From contig CALCNV010000047.1 of NCBI GenBank assembly GCA_937897645.1, positions 7,316-71,315 of the forward strand: a stretch of DNA of 64,000 bases, read 5' to 3'. A program made the position numbers and the translations under genes. Shown in pieces: positions 1-8,750 of this stretch; the first letter of the stretch is position 1; every line of letters begins with the position of its first letter. A model generated the notes under the pieces. That model worked only from the letters and a program-made list of their open reading frames with translations, searched no databases and was not told the origin of the DNA. The stretch is from an uncultured Lysobacteraceae bacterium. Lineage in GTDB: Bacteria > Pseudomonadota > Gammaproteobacteria > Xanthomonadales > Xanthomonadaceae.

Positions 1-1437
1 GATCTTGCCCAAGTCCCACCGGTAGTTGAAGGTTTCCGCGGCCTGCACATTGCCCAGGTAGCTGTCGCGGCTGGTGGCAAGCCCGCTCCAGTCGCGCCAC
101 TTGTCGGGGTAGCCGACCTTGGGCGTGAAGGTTTCCCACTTGGCCAGCGCTTTCTTGCGTGTGTCGTCGCTCATCCACGACAACTGCTGGATACGCGTCT
201 TCAGCGCGATGCCCAGGTTGCCCACCAGCACCTCCATCTGCGCCTTGGCTTCGGGCGGGAAGGCCACGTCCACGTACATCTGTCCCAACGCTTCGCCGGC
301 CTCGCTGTTGATGGCGCCCAGCACCTGCTTCCAACGTGGCTTCATTTCCTTCTGGCCATGCAGGGTCTTGCTGTAGAACTCGAAGTTCTCGGCCACGAAT
401 GCATCGCTCAGGTCGGAGGCGGCCGCGTCGATCGCATGGAAGCGCAAGTAGTTCTTCCATTGCTCAATCGGCACATCCGCAAGCATCTTGCTGACTTCCT
501 GGTGGAAGCCGGGCATGGCTAGCGAGAACATTTCAGGCGCGGCAACGCCCTGGCTCTTGAAGAACTCGGTCCACGGGAAGTTGGGCGTCAGCTTGTCCGC
601 GTCCGCCAGGCTCACCGGGTTGTAGTACAGCGCCACGTCGCGCGACAGGTCTTCGCTGGACAGCGAGGCCTTGGCCAGGCGGGTTTCCAGGGTGATCACA
701 TCCTTGGCCTGCGCCGCGGCGGCGTCGGCAGGCACGCCGGCCAGCTGCAGCAGCCTGACGATATGCGCTTCGTACGCCTTGCGGATGTCGGCCTTGTCGG
801 CATCGAAGTAATAGGTCTTGTCCGGCAGCGACAGCCCGCCTTGTTCGGCGTAGGCGATGTTCATGCTGGAATTCTTGAAGTCGGCATCGGCACCGAAACC
901 GAACAATGGGTTGCGACCTTGGGCGGCGCGCTCGCGCAGGTAGTTGGTCAGCGCGGTCTGGTCATTCAATGCATCAATCGCCTGCAATTGCGGCGTGAGC
1001 GGCGTTATGCCTTGCGCGTTGATGCGTGCGGTGTCCATGCCGGTGGCCCAGAAGTCGCCTACGATTTTTTCGATGCCGCTGGCGTTGCCGTTGGTGGCGG
1101 CGTGTTCGGCCAGTTGCTGTTGTATCGCCAGCGAACGTTCGCCCAGTATTTCCGACACGCCCCAGCTGGAGCGATCACCGGGAATGGCGTTTGCGGACGC
1201 CCACTTTCCGTTGACGTGCACGTCGAAATCAATGCAGGCCGGCGCGTTGGCGTCGAGGTCGCCGATGGCAAAACGCGTGGCGACGGGCAGCTTGGTTTCG
1301 TCCAGTTGCAGTGCGCGCACCGCGGGTGCTTTCGATGAAGTGGCAGCGGGTGCGGCGTCGTCGGCCTGCTTGCAGGCGGACACGGCCGTGGCGATGGCCA
1401 GGGAGAGCACCAGCAGGCGCGGAGTGGTCAGGTTCAT
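1..1437 (-). CDS. M13 family zinc metallopeptidase, N-terminal part (cut by window edge)
   Basis: This is the first ~479 codons of an M13 (neprilysin/PepO-type) metallopeptidase. The reading frame stays open to base 1, so the C-terminal catalytic half with the HExxH zinc site lies outside the window. The product starts with a hydrophobic signal ending in the lipobox VSAC, so it should be a lipoprotein working in the periplasm on peptides. The ATG at 1437 is preceded by a GGAT-type ribosome site. It is clearly a paralogue of the complete gene just upstream: both contain near-identical stretches such as FKSQG, SLAMP and FHQEVS, and both end the visible overlap with GYPDKWR. The two therefore look like a tandem duplication. 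A hairpin terminator separates them, so this copy may have its own promoter in the short gap. Substrate cannot be read from the sequence. Confidence 0.93.
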   Translation of the reverse strand, partial: MNLTTPRLLVLSLAIATAVSACKQADDAAPAATSSKAPAVRALQLDETKLPVATRFAIGDLDANAPACIDFDVHVNGKWASANAIPGDRSSWGVSEILGERSLAIQQQLAEHAATNGNASGIEKIVGDFWATGMDTARINAQGITPLTPQLQAIDALNDQTALTNYLRERAAQGRNPLFGFGADADFKNSSMNIAYAEQGGLSLPDKTYYFDADKADIRKAYEAHIVRLLQLAGVPADAAAAQAKDVITLETRLAKASLSSEDLSRDVALYYNPVSLADADKLTPNFPWTEFFKSQGVAAPEMFSLAMPGFHQEVSKMLADVPIEQWKNYLRFHAIDAAASDLSDAFVAENFEFYSKTLHGQKEMKPRWKQVLGAINSEAGEALGQMYVDVAFPPEAKAQMEVLVGNLGIALKTRIQQLSWMSDDTRKKALAKWETFTPKVGYPDKWRDWSGLATSRDSYLGNVQAAETFNYRWDLGKI

Positions 1438-1505
1438 GGGAAATCCTTGGTGGGAACAGATGCGTGCGGAAGCGCGGTTCGCAGGATGAATTCGCAGGAT
1501 AAGCA

Positions 1506-1532
1506 CGAAGGCCCGGACAAGCCGGGCCTTCG
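1506..1532 (-). terminator. Hairpin terminator after the complete M13 peptidase gene
   Basis: An 11-bp perfect stem (CGAAGGCCCGG / CCGGGCCTTCG) with a 5-base loop lies 24 bases past the stop codon of the downstream-reading M13 gene. On the minus strand it is followed by TGCTTATCC, so the T tract is weak. The same GAAGGCCCGG-type stem recurs at two other terminators in this window (42883 and 56004). Confidence 0.6.
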
Positions 1533-1555
1533 CTTGGAGCGGCACTACATGGCGA

Positions 1556-3652
1556 TTACCAGATCACGACCTGCTTGTCGGCGGCACGCACCATGGCGTC
1601 GCCGACCTTGCATTTGAAAGCGGCTGCGAACTCGGGCATGTTCGACGGCGTGCCGATGGCGCGGAAGTTGGCAGGCGCGTGCGGGTCGGTCTTCAGGCGC
1701 ACGGCCAGTTCTTCCGGCTTGAAGTTGCGACGCCACACCGAAGCCCAGTTCAGGAAGAAGCGCTGGTCGCGCGTCAGTCCATCGGTCATCGGGTCCGGGG
1801 TGCCGTCGGTGGCCTTCTTCATGGCCGCGTAGGCGATGTTCAAGCCACCCAGGTCGGCGATGTTTTCGCCCAGGGTCAGCTCGCCGCTGACCTGGCCACC
1901 GGCGCTGGTCTTGTACTGGTTGAACTGGTCCACCAGCTTGCCGGTCAGGCCCTGGAATGCCTTCTTGTCGGCATCCGTCCACCATTCCTCGAAGTTGCCG
2001 GTGGGTCCGAAGCGCGCGCCCTGGTCGTCATAACCGTGGCTCATCTCGTGGCCGATCACCGCGCCGATGCCGCCGTAGTTCATTTCATCCGAGGCCTTGG
2101 CGTCGAAGAACGGCGGCTGCAGGATCGCGGCCGGGAACACGATCTCGTTCTGCTGCGGGTTGTAGTAGGCGTTGACCGTCTGCGGGCTCATGCCCCATTC
2201 GGTCTTGTCCACGGGCTTGCCGATCTTGGCGATGTTGTACTTGTAGTTGTATTCCTGCGCAGCCAGCAGGTTTTCCACGTAGCTGTCGCGGCTGGTGGCC
2301 AGGCCGTTCCATTCACGCCACTTGTCGGGGTAGCCGATCTTTGGAGTGAAGGTTTCCCACTTGGCGATCGCTTTCTTCTTGGTTTCGTCGCTCATCCAGG
2401 TCAGGTTTTCGATGCGTCCCTTCATGGCGGTGCGCAGGTTGCCGACCAGGGTTTCCATCTTGGCCTTGGATTCTTCGGGGAAGGCGACCTTCACGTACAT
2501 CTGGCCCAGCGCTTCGCCGGCAGAGCCTTCCACCGACTCCAGCACGCGCTTCCAGCGCGGCTTCATTTCCGCCTGGCCGCGCAGGGTCTTGTTGTAGAAG
2601 TTGAAGTTTTCGGTGGCGAACGCATCGCTCAGGTAGGGCGAGGCGCTGTCGATGCTGTGGAAGCGCAGGTAGTTGCGCCACACCGACGGGTCGGTGTCGG
2701 CGAGCATCGTGCTGACTTCCTGGTGGAAGGCAGGCATGGCCAGCGAGAACTTGTCCTGGGTTGCGATTCCCTGCGACTTGAAGAACTCGGTCCACGAGAA
2801 GTTCGGGGTCAGTGCGTCGGCTTCGGCCACGGTGACCGGGTTGTAGAACAGCTCGGCATTGCGCGAGAGTTCGGTGCTGGTCTTGGAGACCTTGGCCAGG
2901 CGGGTTTCGAAGGCGATCACGTCCTTGGCCTGTTGCGCGGCATCGGCTGCGGAAGCACCGGCAAGCTCCAGCACCTTGGCGATGTGTGCCTGGTATTCAC
3001 CCAACTTGGCTTTGTTGTCGGCGCTGCTGTAGTACTCGGGGTCGGGCAGGCCAAGGCCACCCTGCATGGCATAGGCGATGTTCTTGCTGGAATCCTTGAA
3101 GTCCGCGTTGGCGCCGAAACCGAACAGGCCGTTCTGGCCCTTGGCAGCGGTGCTGCGCAGGTAAGCCACGATCGCTTCCTTGTCCTTCAAGGCATCGATG
3201 GCCGCCAGGTCAGCCTTGATCGGGTCGATGCCCTGGGCGTTGATCTTGGCCTCGTCCATGCCGGTGGCCCACAGGTCGCCGACGATTTTTTCCACGCCGC
3301 TGGCGTTCTTGTCCGCTGCAGCCTGTTCCACCAGCTGGCGCTGCACGGCGGTTGAGCGCTCGCCCAGCATTTCGAACGAGCCCCAGGTGACGCGGTCGGA
3401 GGGGATGGGATTGGCGGCCAGCCACTTGCCGTTGGCAAAGCCGGTGAAATCGGCACAGGCGTCCTTGCTGGTATCCAGGTCGGATAGCAGGAAGCTGTTT
3501 GCCGGCGGCAGCTTGGATTCGTCCAGCGTCAGCGTCGCGGGCGCCGCCGCCGTGCTTGCCGCAGGCGCTGCGGCGTCCTCGGACTTGGAACAACCGGCCA
3601 GGGCCGCGGTCACGGCCAATGACAACAACAGGATCTTGGGTGTGCGAATCAC
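1556..3652 (-). CDS. M13 family zinc metallopeptidase (PepO/neprilysin-like), lipoprotein
   Basis: Complete 698-residue member of peptidase family M13, a normal length for the family. The start is GTG at 3652, preceded by AGGAG at a spacing of about 7. The N-terminus is a lipoprotein signal with lipobox LAGC, followed by an Ala/Pro-rich linker, so the enzyme is probably tethered in the periplasm. The M13_N domain spans roughly residues 55-440 and the catalytic M13 domain the rest. The zinc motif is HEMSH at about residue 535, with the third ligand in ENIAD about 60 residues later, so all catalytic residues are present. Members cleave small peptides; many Xanthomonadaceae carry several copies. 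The next gene on the same strand (1..1437) is a close paralogue, separated by a terminator-like hairpin. Confidence 0.95.
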   Translation of the reverse strand: MIRTPKILLLSLAVTAALAGCSKSEDAAAPAASTAAAPATLTLDESKLPPANSFLLSDLDTSKDACADFTGFANGKWLAANPIPSDRVTWGSFEMLGERSTAVQRQLVEQAAADKNASGVEKIVGDLWATGMDEAKINAQGIDPIKADLAAIDALKDKEAIVAYLRSTAAKGQNGLFGFGANADFKDSSKNIAYAMQGGLGLPDPEYYSSADNKAKLGEYQAHIAKVLELAGASAADAAQQAKDVIAFETRLAKVSKTSTELSRNAELFYNPVTVAEADALTPNFSWTEFFKSQGIATQDKFSLAMPAFHQEVSTMLADTDPSVWRNYLRFHSIDSASPYLSDAFATENFNFYNKTLRGQAEMKPRWKRVLESVEGSAGEALGQMYVKVAFPEESKAKMETLVGNLRTAMKGRIENLTWMSDETKKKAIAKWETFTPKIGYPDKWREWNGLATSRDSYVENLLAAQEYNYKYNIAKIGKPVDKTEWGMSPQTVNAYYNPQQNEIVFPAAILQPPFFDAKASDEMNYGGIGAVIGHEMSHGYDDQGARFGPTGNFEEWWTDADKKAFQGLTGKLVDQFNQYKTSAGGQVSGELTLGENIADLGGLNIAYAAMKKATDGTPDPMTDGLTRDQRFFLNWASVWRRNFKPEELAVRLKTDPHAPANFRAIGTPSNMPEFAAAFKCKVGDAMVRAADKQVVIW

Positions 3653-4066
3653 AGACTACTCCTGCCCAGTAGGGCATAGAAAAGGGGCCGCCCCAAAACG
3701 GGCGTGCGCGCGACTGTACGCCGATGGCCCGCCATTGGCCGGTGTCGAAGGTCATGGACACGACGTGTGCAAAGCGCGCGCGCCAGCTTGGTGCGGTAAA
3801 CGTGCATTAGATAGTTGCCCAAGGTGGTTGCTCGTAGGCAGAAATGCGTGGCGCATTTCCTTTGATTGAATTCTAAGTTATTGATTTTATTGTTAAATAA
3901 ATGAATATACATTCTGGCCGGGTGACTCCTGCGACAGATGCAGCATTGGCCGATAAAGCCGACTGCCTGTCCGGTTACACCCTCTTGCACCGTAATTAAT
4001 GCTGTCGACGATCAGGAGTCGGGCGGATCGGTATGACGATTGGTCCAACTGAAGGAGAACCAGAGA
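3653..4066. promoter_or_regulatory. Divergent intergenic region with AT-rich putative promoter core
   Basis: A 414-base gap separates the divergent M13 peptidase and secreted-protein genes. Bases 3860-3915 are strikingly AT-rich for this genome. A plausible plus-strand promoter is TTGATT at 3881-3886 with TATACA at 3906-3911 (19-base spacer, so not ideal). An 8-bp hairpin GAAATGCG/CGCATTTC at 3841-3859 flanks it. No coding sequence was recognised. Promoter assignment is inference only. Confidence 0.3.
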
Positions 4067-5098
4067 GTGAACAACTTTCCGAAAATTGTCGCAGGTTTGG
4101 TGGTCGGAGCGTCACTGCTTTGTACGTCGTACTGGGCTGGTGCCGCTGAGAACGAAGGGAAGGCGCAGACCCGCCGTGGCCAGTTGGTCTACCAGATCGT
4201 CAAGAAGTGGGCGCCTCATGTACAGGAAGCCTACAAGACGGATATGAATTCCTGGGCAAGAGAAATGGGCCCTATCTTCGCGAAGGCGCCGATGAATTCC
4301 CTGCAGATGGCCGCCGACTCAAGGAGCTTTGATGACATGAAGGCTGCCTTGCAGGGCGGTAGCATCGCCATCACCAACAGCTCCGCGATCGACAGCAAGG
4401 AGGCGCGGGTGACGGCGAAGTCATTGGGCGAACCTGCCAACGACTTGGTGTTCGTGCCGATCTCGCCTTGTCGCATCATCGATACGCGGTTGGCCGGCGG
4501 CCAGATCGCGGCCAATACCGTGAGAAGTTTCGACGTTACCGCCGTGAGCGACTACAGTTTCCAGGGCGGCGCTGCCAACAACTGCAACGGTGCTGGGGCT
4601 GTCGGATCATTCGCTGCCGCGGCGATCAATTTCACTGTCGTGAGTCCTGCCGCCGACGGATACATCACCGCATTCCCGTTCCTCGGCACCCAGCCATTGG
4701 CAGCCACGGTCAATTACACCGCCGGTGATATCCGCGGCAACTATAGCGTCGTAAAGCTTGACCAGGGCGCATCGGCGAATGAGCTCAGTGTCTATAGCTT
4801 TGCCCAGACCCATCTGGTTGCCGATATTGTTGGCTACTACATCAATCCGCAGGCAACCCCACTTGATTGCCAGGATACGACCGCGGTCGCTGTCACCGTT
4901 GCCGCAGGCGCAACTTCCAACGCCGTCGCTAGCGCATGCCCTGCCACCTACATCCAAACAGCCACCAATTGCGAATCGTCGACTTGGCAGATGCCTTTCG
5001 TATACTTTAAAGGCGGGGTCTGTTCGGCCCAAAACAATTCGGCTGCTACAGCCACCCTGCGCGCCTCGCGCACGTGTTGTCGTACACCTGGCCGCTGA
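4067..5098 (+). CDS. Secreted protein of unknown function with PCRxxDTR / GYY domain
   Basis: A 343-residue protein with a typical Sec signal peptide (KIVAGLVVGASLL, cleavage near WAGAAE). The start is GTG at 4067, chosen because GAAGGAG lies at 4051-4057; an in-frame TTG at 4040 would place that ribosome site inside the gene. The first ~95 mature residues are unassigned. The middle carries the pair VPISPCRIIDTR and LVADIVGYY, a signature I recall from many secreted bacterial proteins of unknown function, usually in predicted beta-rich domains. The C-terminal ~80 residues are Ala/Thr-rich with six or more cysteines (CPATY, NCESS, VCSAQ, TCC), suggesting disulfides after export. Base composition is slightly less GC-rich than its neighbours. 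It stands alone. The function is not recognised. Confidence 0.8.
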   Translation: MNNFPKIVAGLVVGASLLCTSYWAGAAENEGKAQTRRGQLVYQIVKKWAPHVQEAYKTDMNSWAREMGPIFAKAPMNSLQMAADSRSFDDMKAALQGGSIAITNSSAIDSKEARVTAKSLGEPANDLVFVPISPCRIIDTRLAGGQIAANTVRSFDVTAVSDYSFQGGAANNCNGAGAVGSFAAAAINFTVVSPAADGYITAFPFLGTQPLAATVNYTAGDIRGNYSVVKLDQGASANELSVYSFAQTHLVADIVGYYINPQATPLDCQDTTAVAVTVAAGATSNAVASACPATYIQTATNCESSTWQMPFVYFKGGVCSAQNNSAATATLRASRTCCRTPGR

Positions 5099-5238
5099 TC
5101 CTTAGCTCAAGGCCGAGCCGTAGTCCGTCAAGCGAGGAAACATCAACCTGCAAGGGATTCCAGGGATACGTGCCCTGGAACCCGCGGCGCCTGACTTGAC
5201 GGGATTGCCTGGTGTGCGATCCCTGCAACACGCTATCG
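5099..5238. other. Gap between convergent genes, no feature recognised
   Basis: These 140 bases separate two convergent genes. No strong hairpin with a T tract, repeat or short gene was seen. Confidence 0.4.
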
Positions 5239-6939
5239 CTACGGATGCGTTTGATGCCCTTCGTGCACGGAGTTGGTTTCGTTCGCATGGCTGAAGCTGC
5301 GGTTGCGGCCGGCCTGCTTGGCCTGGTACAGCGCGCTGTCGGCGCGTTCCATCACTTCATCCGCCAGTTCGCCTGCCTGCGCCGTATGTATGCCGATGCT
5401 GGCGGTGAAAGGCGGTACCGGCATGTGGTGGCCGGTTCGCGTCGACAGATTGGCCAGGTCCACGTGGATGGTGGTGGCGATGGCGGCGGCGGCTTGCGGG
5501 GTGGTTTCTGGCAGCAGCACCGCGAATTCGTCACCGCCGAGGCGTGCGACCAGGTCACGCGGTCGGCGCGCCCGCCCGCGCAGGATGCTGGCGAAGGTGC
5601 GCAGCACCTCGTCGCCGGCCGGATGTCCCATGCTGTCATTCAGGCGCTTGAAGTAGTCCACGTCGAGCAACAGCAGCGACAAGGGCTGGCCACTACGCCG
5701 GGCCGCACGCAGTTCCTGTTCCAGCTCATGATCAAAACGGATGCGGTTGGACAGGCCGGTGAGCGGGTCTGACTGGGCCTGGTGGCGGGTACGCCGCAGG
5801 CTGCGGGCCATCCAGAGCAGGGCGCCAATACCCAACACCAGCAGGGTGGAGACCGGCGCGAACCAGGCCTCGCCCACGCGCAGCAGCAGGAATGCGACCA
5901 CCGGCACCACGAGCAGCACCAGCAGGATGGGTCGCCAGACCCTGCGCAGTCCCGGCAGCCCGAACAACCCAAGCGGCAGGATCACCAGGAAGATCGAAAG
6001 CAGTACCTGCGCAAGCGGGGTGAAGGGGACGATGGCTGCGTCGTCCACCAACATGTTGAGGACATTGGCCTGGTAATCCACCCCCGACATGCGTGCCGCG
6101 TCCGCCGACCAGCCGGGCATCGGCAGTTCGCTGCCCATGCCTGCCGCCGTCAGCCCCACTATCACCCAGCGCCCGCGCAGCTGCGCGACCGGGATGCGTC
6201 CATTCAATACATCGGTGTACGAAACAGTCTGGAATGCATTGGGCGGATCCACGAACGGGATCAATACCCGGTGGTCGCGCACCCACTGGTGGGCAGAGCC
6301 TTGTGCGAGATCGGGATTCCGCAACCCGGGCAGGTCCTGATCGGCTGCGGCTTCAGACCCCAGCTGGCTCAGCGCCAGCGCCAGCGATGGCCAATGCGGC
6401 GACCCCAGCCCCGCCTGCAGGAACACGCTGCGCGCAACGCCGTCGGCATCCAGCGCCATGTCCACGTGTCCCAGCGACGCGGCCGAAGCGGCGAATTCTG
6501 GGATGGGCATGAGTTCCACGGCAGGGCCGTTGAGCTGCTCGGCTTCGGCAAACACCGGCAGCACCACCTTGCCGCTGCGGTTCAAGGCTTGCGCGAGCAG
6601 GGCATCGCCTTCCGGATCGAACAGGGCAGGTTCGGACAGCAGGATGTCCAGCGCGATGCCGCGCGCACCCGCGGCGCCGAGGCGATCCACCAGTTGTGCA
6701 TGCACGCGCCGTGACCACGGCCAGCGTCCCAGTTCCGAGAGGCTCTTTTCATCTATCGCGACCACCACGATGCGATCGTCGGCAGTGCGCGGGACATGGC
6801 GACTGAATTGATCGTACAGCCACGCATCGGCGCGCCACGTCAGCCCGGACAGGACCAGCAAGGTGACGATTGCCGCCCCCGCCAGTGCGCTCAGCAGCCG
6901 GGCCTTGATCCGCTTCAACAGGGGACGTTGGCTGCTCAT
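5239..6939 (-). CDS. CHASE2-domain diguanylate cyclase (GGDEF)
   Basis: A 566-residue inner-membrane signalling protein. Order: an N-terminal membrane segment (about residues 15-35), a periplasmic CHASE2 sensor domain (about 45-300, with the typical DDRIVVVAIDEKS opening), three closely spaced membrane segments (about 320-395), then a cytoplasmic GGDEF domain. The active-site loop GGDEF is intact at residues 468-472, and RPRD precedes it by five residues, which is a complete RxxD inhibitory site. It should therefore make cyclic di-GMP from two GTP and be subject to product inhibition. Start: the ATG at 6939 overlaps the stop of the upstream FecR gene as ATGA, so a longer reading upstream is rejected. 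The coupling to a periplasmic LysM/FecR protein suggests that protein is its sensory partner. Confidence 0.93.
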   Translation of the reverse strand: MSSQRPLLKRIKARLLSALAGAAIVTLLVLSGLTWRADAWLYDQFSRHVPRTADDRIVVVAIDEKSLSELGRWPWSRRVHAQLVDRLGAAGARGIALDILLSEPALFDPEGDALLAQALNRSGKVVLPVFAEAEQLNGPAVELMPIPEFAASAASLGHVDMALDADGVARSVFLQAGLGSPHWPSLALALSQLGSEAAADQDLPGLRNPDLAQGSAHQWVRDHRVLIPFVDPPNAFQTVSYTDVLNGRIPVAQLRGRWVIVGLTAAGMGSELPMPGWSADAARMSGVDYQANVLNMLVDDAAIVPFTPLAQVLLSIFLVILPLGLFGLPGLRRVWRPILLVLLVVPVVAFLLLRVGEAWFAPVSTLLVLGIGALLWMARSLRRTRHQAQSDPLTGLSNRIRFDHELEQELRAARRSGQPLSLLLLDVDYFKRLNDSMGHPAGDEVLRTFASILRGRARRPRDLVARLGGDEFAVLLPETTPQAAAAIATTIHVDLANLSTRTGHHMPVPPFTASIGIHTAQAGELADEVMERADSALYQAKQAGRNRSFSHANETNSVHEGHQTHP

Positions 6940-8603
6940 AGCGCCAGCAGGATCAACAGGGCGCCAGCGCCGACCAGCGCCTGGCACGCGCGGCATGGCA
7001 CCTGCACGCGTTGTGCGGGCGGGAACGGCGCTTCGTGGCCATCGCTGTCGATGGACTGTGCACGCAGGTACCAGGTGCCGGCCGGGAGTTTCGGCAGCGT
7101 GATCTGCGGTTCATCGACGCGCTGGTCGACCCGCAGGCGCGCGAAATCCTGCGTGCGCGACAACTGGAACCGGTAGCTCTGTCCCGGCGCGCCGGCGCGC
7201 CAGCGGAACGTGACTTCGCGTGTATCGCTGGTCTCGTGCCCGATCTCGCCTGCCTCGACGAGCGGACGCAGGGTGAATGCGATTGCATCGCTGAAGGGTC
7301 CCTGGCGTCCATTCGCCGCATCGCTGGCAATGCGCCAGTAATACCGGCCGGGTGCAAGCGATTGCGTCATGTGCGTGGTGTTGGTGCCGGCATCCATGCC
7401 CATGGCGGTGGCACGTTCGAAGGCCGGATTGTCCGCAAGCTCGAGCCGGTACGCCGACGCATCGGTTGCCTCCGCCCAGCGGAATTCGGGCTGTGGATCG
7501 CGCACGATGCCGTCGTGGGCGGGGGCAATCGCGAAGGGTGGTTCGGGCAGGACCTCCACGGCAAACGACGCGCTGGCGTCGTGGCCTTCGAGTCCCTGTG
7601 CATCGATGGCGCGCACGCGCAGGAAATAGTAGCCATCAGCCAGCACGGGCAGGGTGGTACCCGCTTCGGTCGATTCAATATCAGCCAGCAGGGTCTCGAA
7701 CTGCTCGCTGCTACTCAGCTCCACGCGGTAGCGCTGCGAACCGTCCACTGCCGGCCACTGCAGCCGCGCGCGCGCGCCGTTGATCTTGGGCGGCATGCCG
7801 GACAGGTCGGGGGCGGGCAGCAGCAGCACGGCACGAATGGGCGCGGTTTGTCCCGCGGCCACCCGCGTGCCGTAGCCCTTGCGGACCAGGGTGGTGTGGT
7901 TGCCGGCATTGACCGCGACTTTGCCATCCACCACTTCGGTCTTGGTGTCGTCGGCCCCGGCATCCATGCGGAATTTCGTCCCGCGCACGGCGGAGCTGGC
8001 ATTGGGGGTATCCACGATGAAGCCGGGGCTGGCACCCGGCGTCGGCTTGACCGTGTTGCTGATGCGTCCGCGCTGCAGGCGCAGGCGGGTATCCACCATC
8101 CCGCTCTTGCCGTAACGGCTCATCTGGTCAAGCTGCAACTCGCTGTCGGCCTGCAGCAGCAGGCGCGAACCATCCGCGAATTCCAGACTCAGGCTGGAGT
8201 CCTTGCCGGTGCGCAGCCGTGCGCCTATGCCGAGTTGCATGCCTTGCGTAACCCCGATGGGATTGGCATTGGTTCCAGTAGCGACCGTGGCCTGGCCATG
8301 CACGGCGAGCACCCGTGCCTTGGCCGGTTGCGTGTGCAGCCAGGCAAGGGGAAAGCGGATCGTCGAACCGGGGGGCAACTGGTAGGGATTGCTGATCCGG
8401 TTGTGCGACTGCAGTTTCTGCCAGGGGATGCCGGGCTTGAGGTATTCGCCGGACAGATCCCACAGGGTGTCGCCGGGGCGGATGCGGTAGGTCCAGTCCT
8501 GCGCCGCCGCCTGCGACATGCCTGCCCACAGCAACGCAATGGCCACGAGCCAGTGCGTGAGCCGTCGATCCCTGGCGTGACTAGTGCTGGCGGTACATCC
8601 CAT
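6936..8603 (-). CDS. LysM and FecR domain protein, periplasmic
   Basis: About 555 residues. After a signal peptide (WLVAIALLWAGMSQAAAQ) comes a LysM domain (YRIRPGDTLWDLSGEYL), which in other proteins binds peptidoglycan. It is followed by a FecR domain (about residues 100-260) and then two or three fibronectin-III-like repeats carrying YRVELS, YRLELA and YRFQLS strands. The C-terminus ends in a hydrophobic stretch that may be a membrane anchor. The ATG at 8603 was chosen because a TATAAT box sits at 8638-8643, inside any longer reading frame. It overlaps the CHASE2-GGDEF cyclase by 4 bases. Pairs of FecR proteins and CHASE2 cyclases recur in bacteria, so I infer a cell-wall-linked input to c-di-GMP signalling; direct interaction is not shown. 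Confidence 0.88.
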   Translation of the reverse strand: MGCTASTSHARDRRLTHWLVAIALLWAGMSQAAAQDWTYRIRPGDTLWDLSGEYLKPGIPWQKLQSHNRISNPYQLPPGSTIRFPLAWLHTQPAKARVLAVHGQATVATGTNANPIGVTQGMQLGIGARLRTGKDSSLSLEFADGSRLLLQADSELQLDQMSRYGKSGMVDTRLRLQRGRISNTVKPTPGASPGFIVDTPNASSAVRGTKFRMDAGADDTKTEVVDGKVAVNAGNHTTLVRKGYGTRVAAGQTAPIRAVLLLPAPDLSGMPPKINGARARLQWPAVDGSQRYRVELSSSEQFETLLADIESTEAGTTLPVLADGYYFLRVRAIDAQGLEGHDASASFAVEVLPEPPFAIAPAHDGIVRDPQPEFRWAEATDASAYRLELADNPAFERATAMGMDAGTNTTHMTQSLAPGRYYWRIASDAANGRQGPFSDAIAFTLRPLVEAGEIGHETSDTREVTFRWRAGAPGQSYRFQLSRTQDFARLRVDQRVDEPQITLPKLPAGTWYLRAQSIDSDGHEAPFPPAQRVQVPCRACQALVGAGALLILLAL

Positions 8604-8637
8604 ACCTGTCGTCTTGCCCTTGCCCAATACCACGCTG

Positions 8638-8668
8638 ATTATAGGTGAGGTGTCTCGCAAGTTGTCCT
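8638..8668 (-). promoter_or_regulatory. Putative promoter for the FecR/CHASE2-GGDEF pair
   Basis: On the minus strand a perfect TATAAT lies at 8643-8638, with AGGACA (4 of 6 to consensus) at 8668-8663 and a 19-base spacer. The implied transcript would start about 25-30 bases before the ATG at 8603. The spacer is long, so this is a moderate prediction. Confidence 0.45.
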
Positions 8669-8750
8669 ATATGGGCCGGGTACTTCGTTATCGGACCGGA
8701 TTTGTCGGATGATGGCCGTCGACACAGGGGATTCCACTCACGGAGCGCGC

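Noticed and set aside
1679..3355. Long plus-strand open frame opposite the M13 peptidase gene
   Set aside because: It is the mirror of a real, motif-bearing gene in GC-rich DNA; no signature or ribosome site of its own.
3841..3859. Hairpin GAAATGCG/CGCATTTC considered as a terminator
   Set aside because: No gene ends into it on either strand, so a terminator role is not supported.
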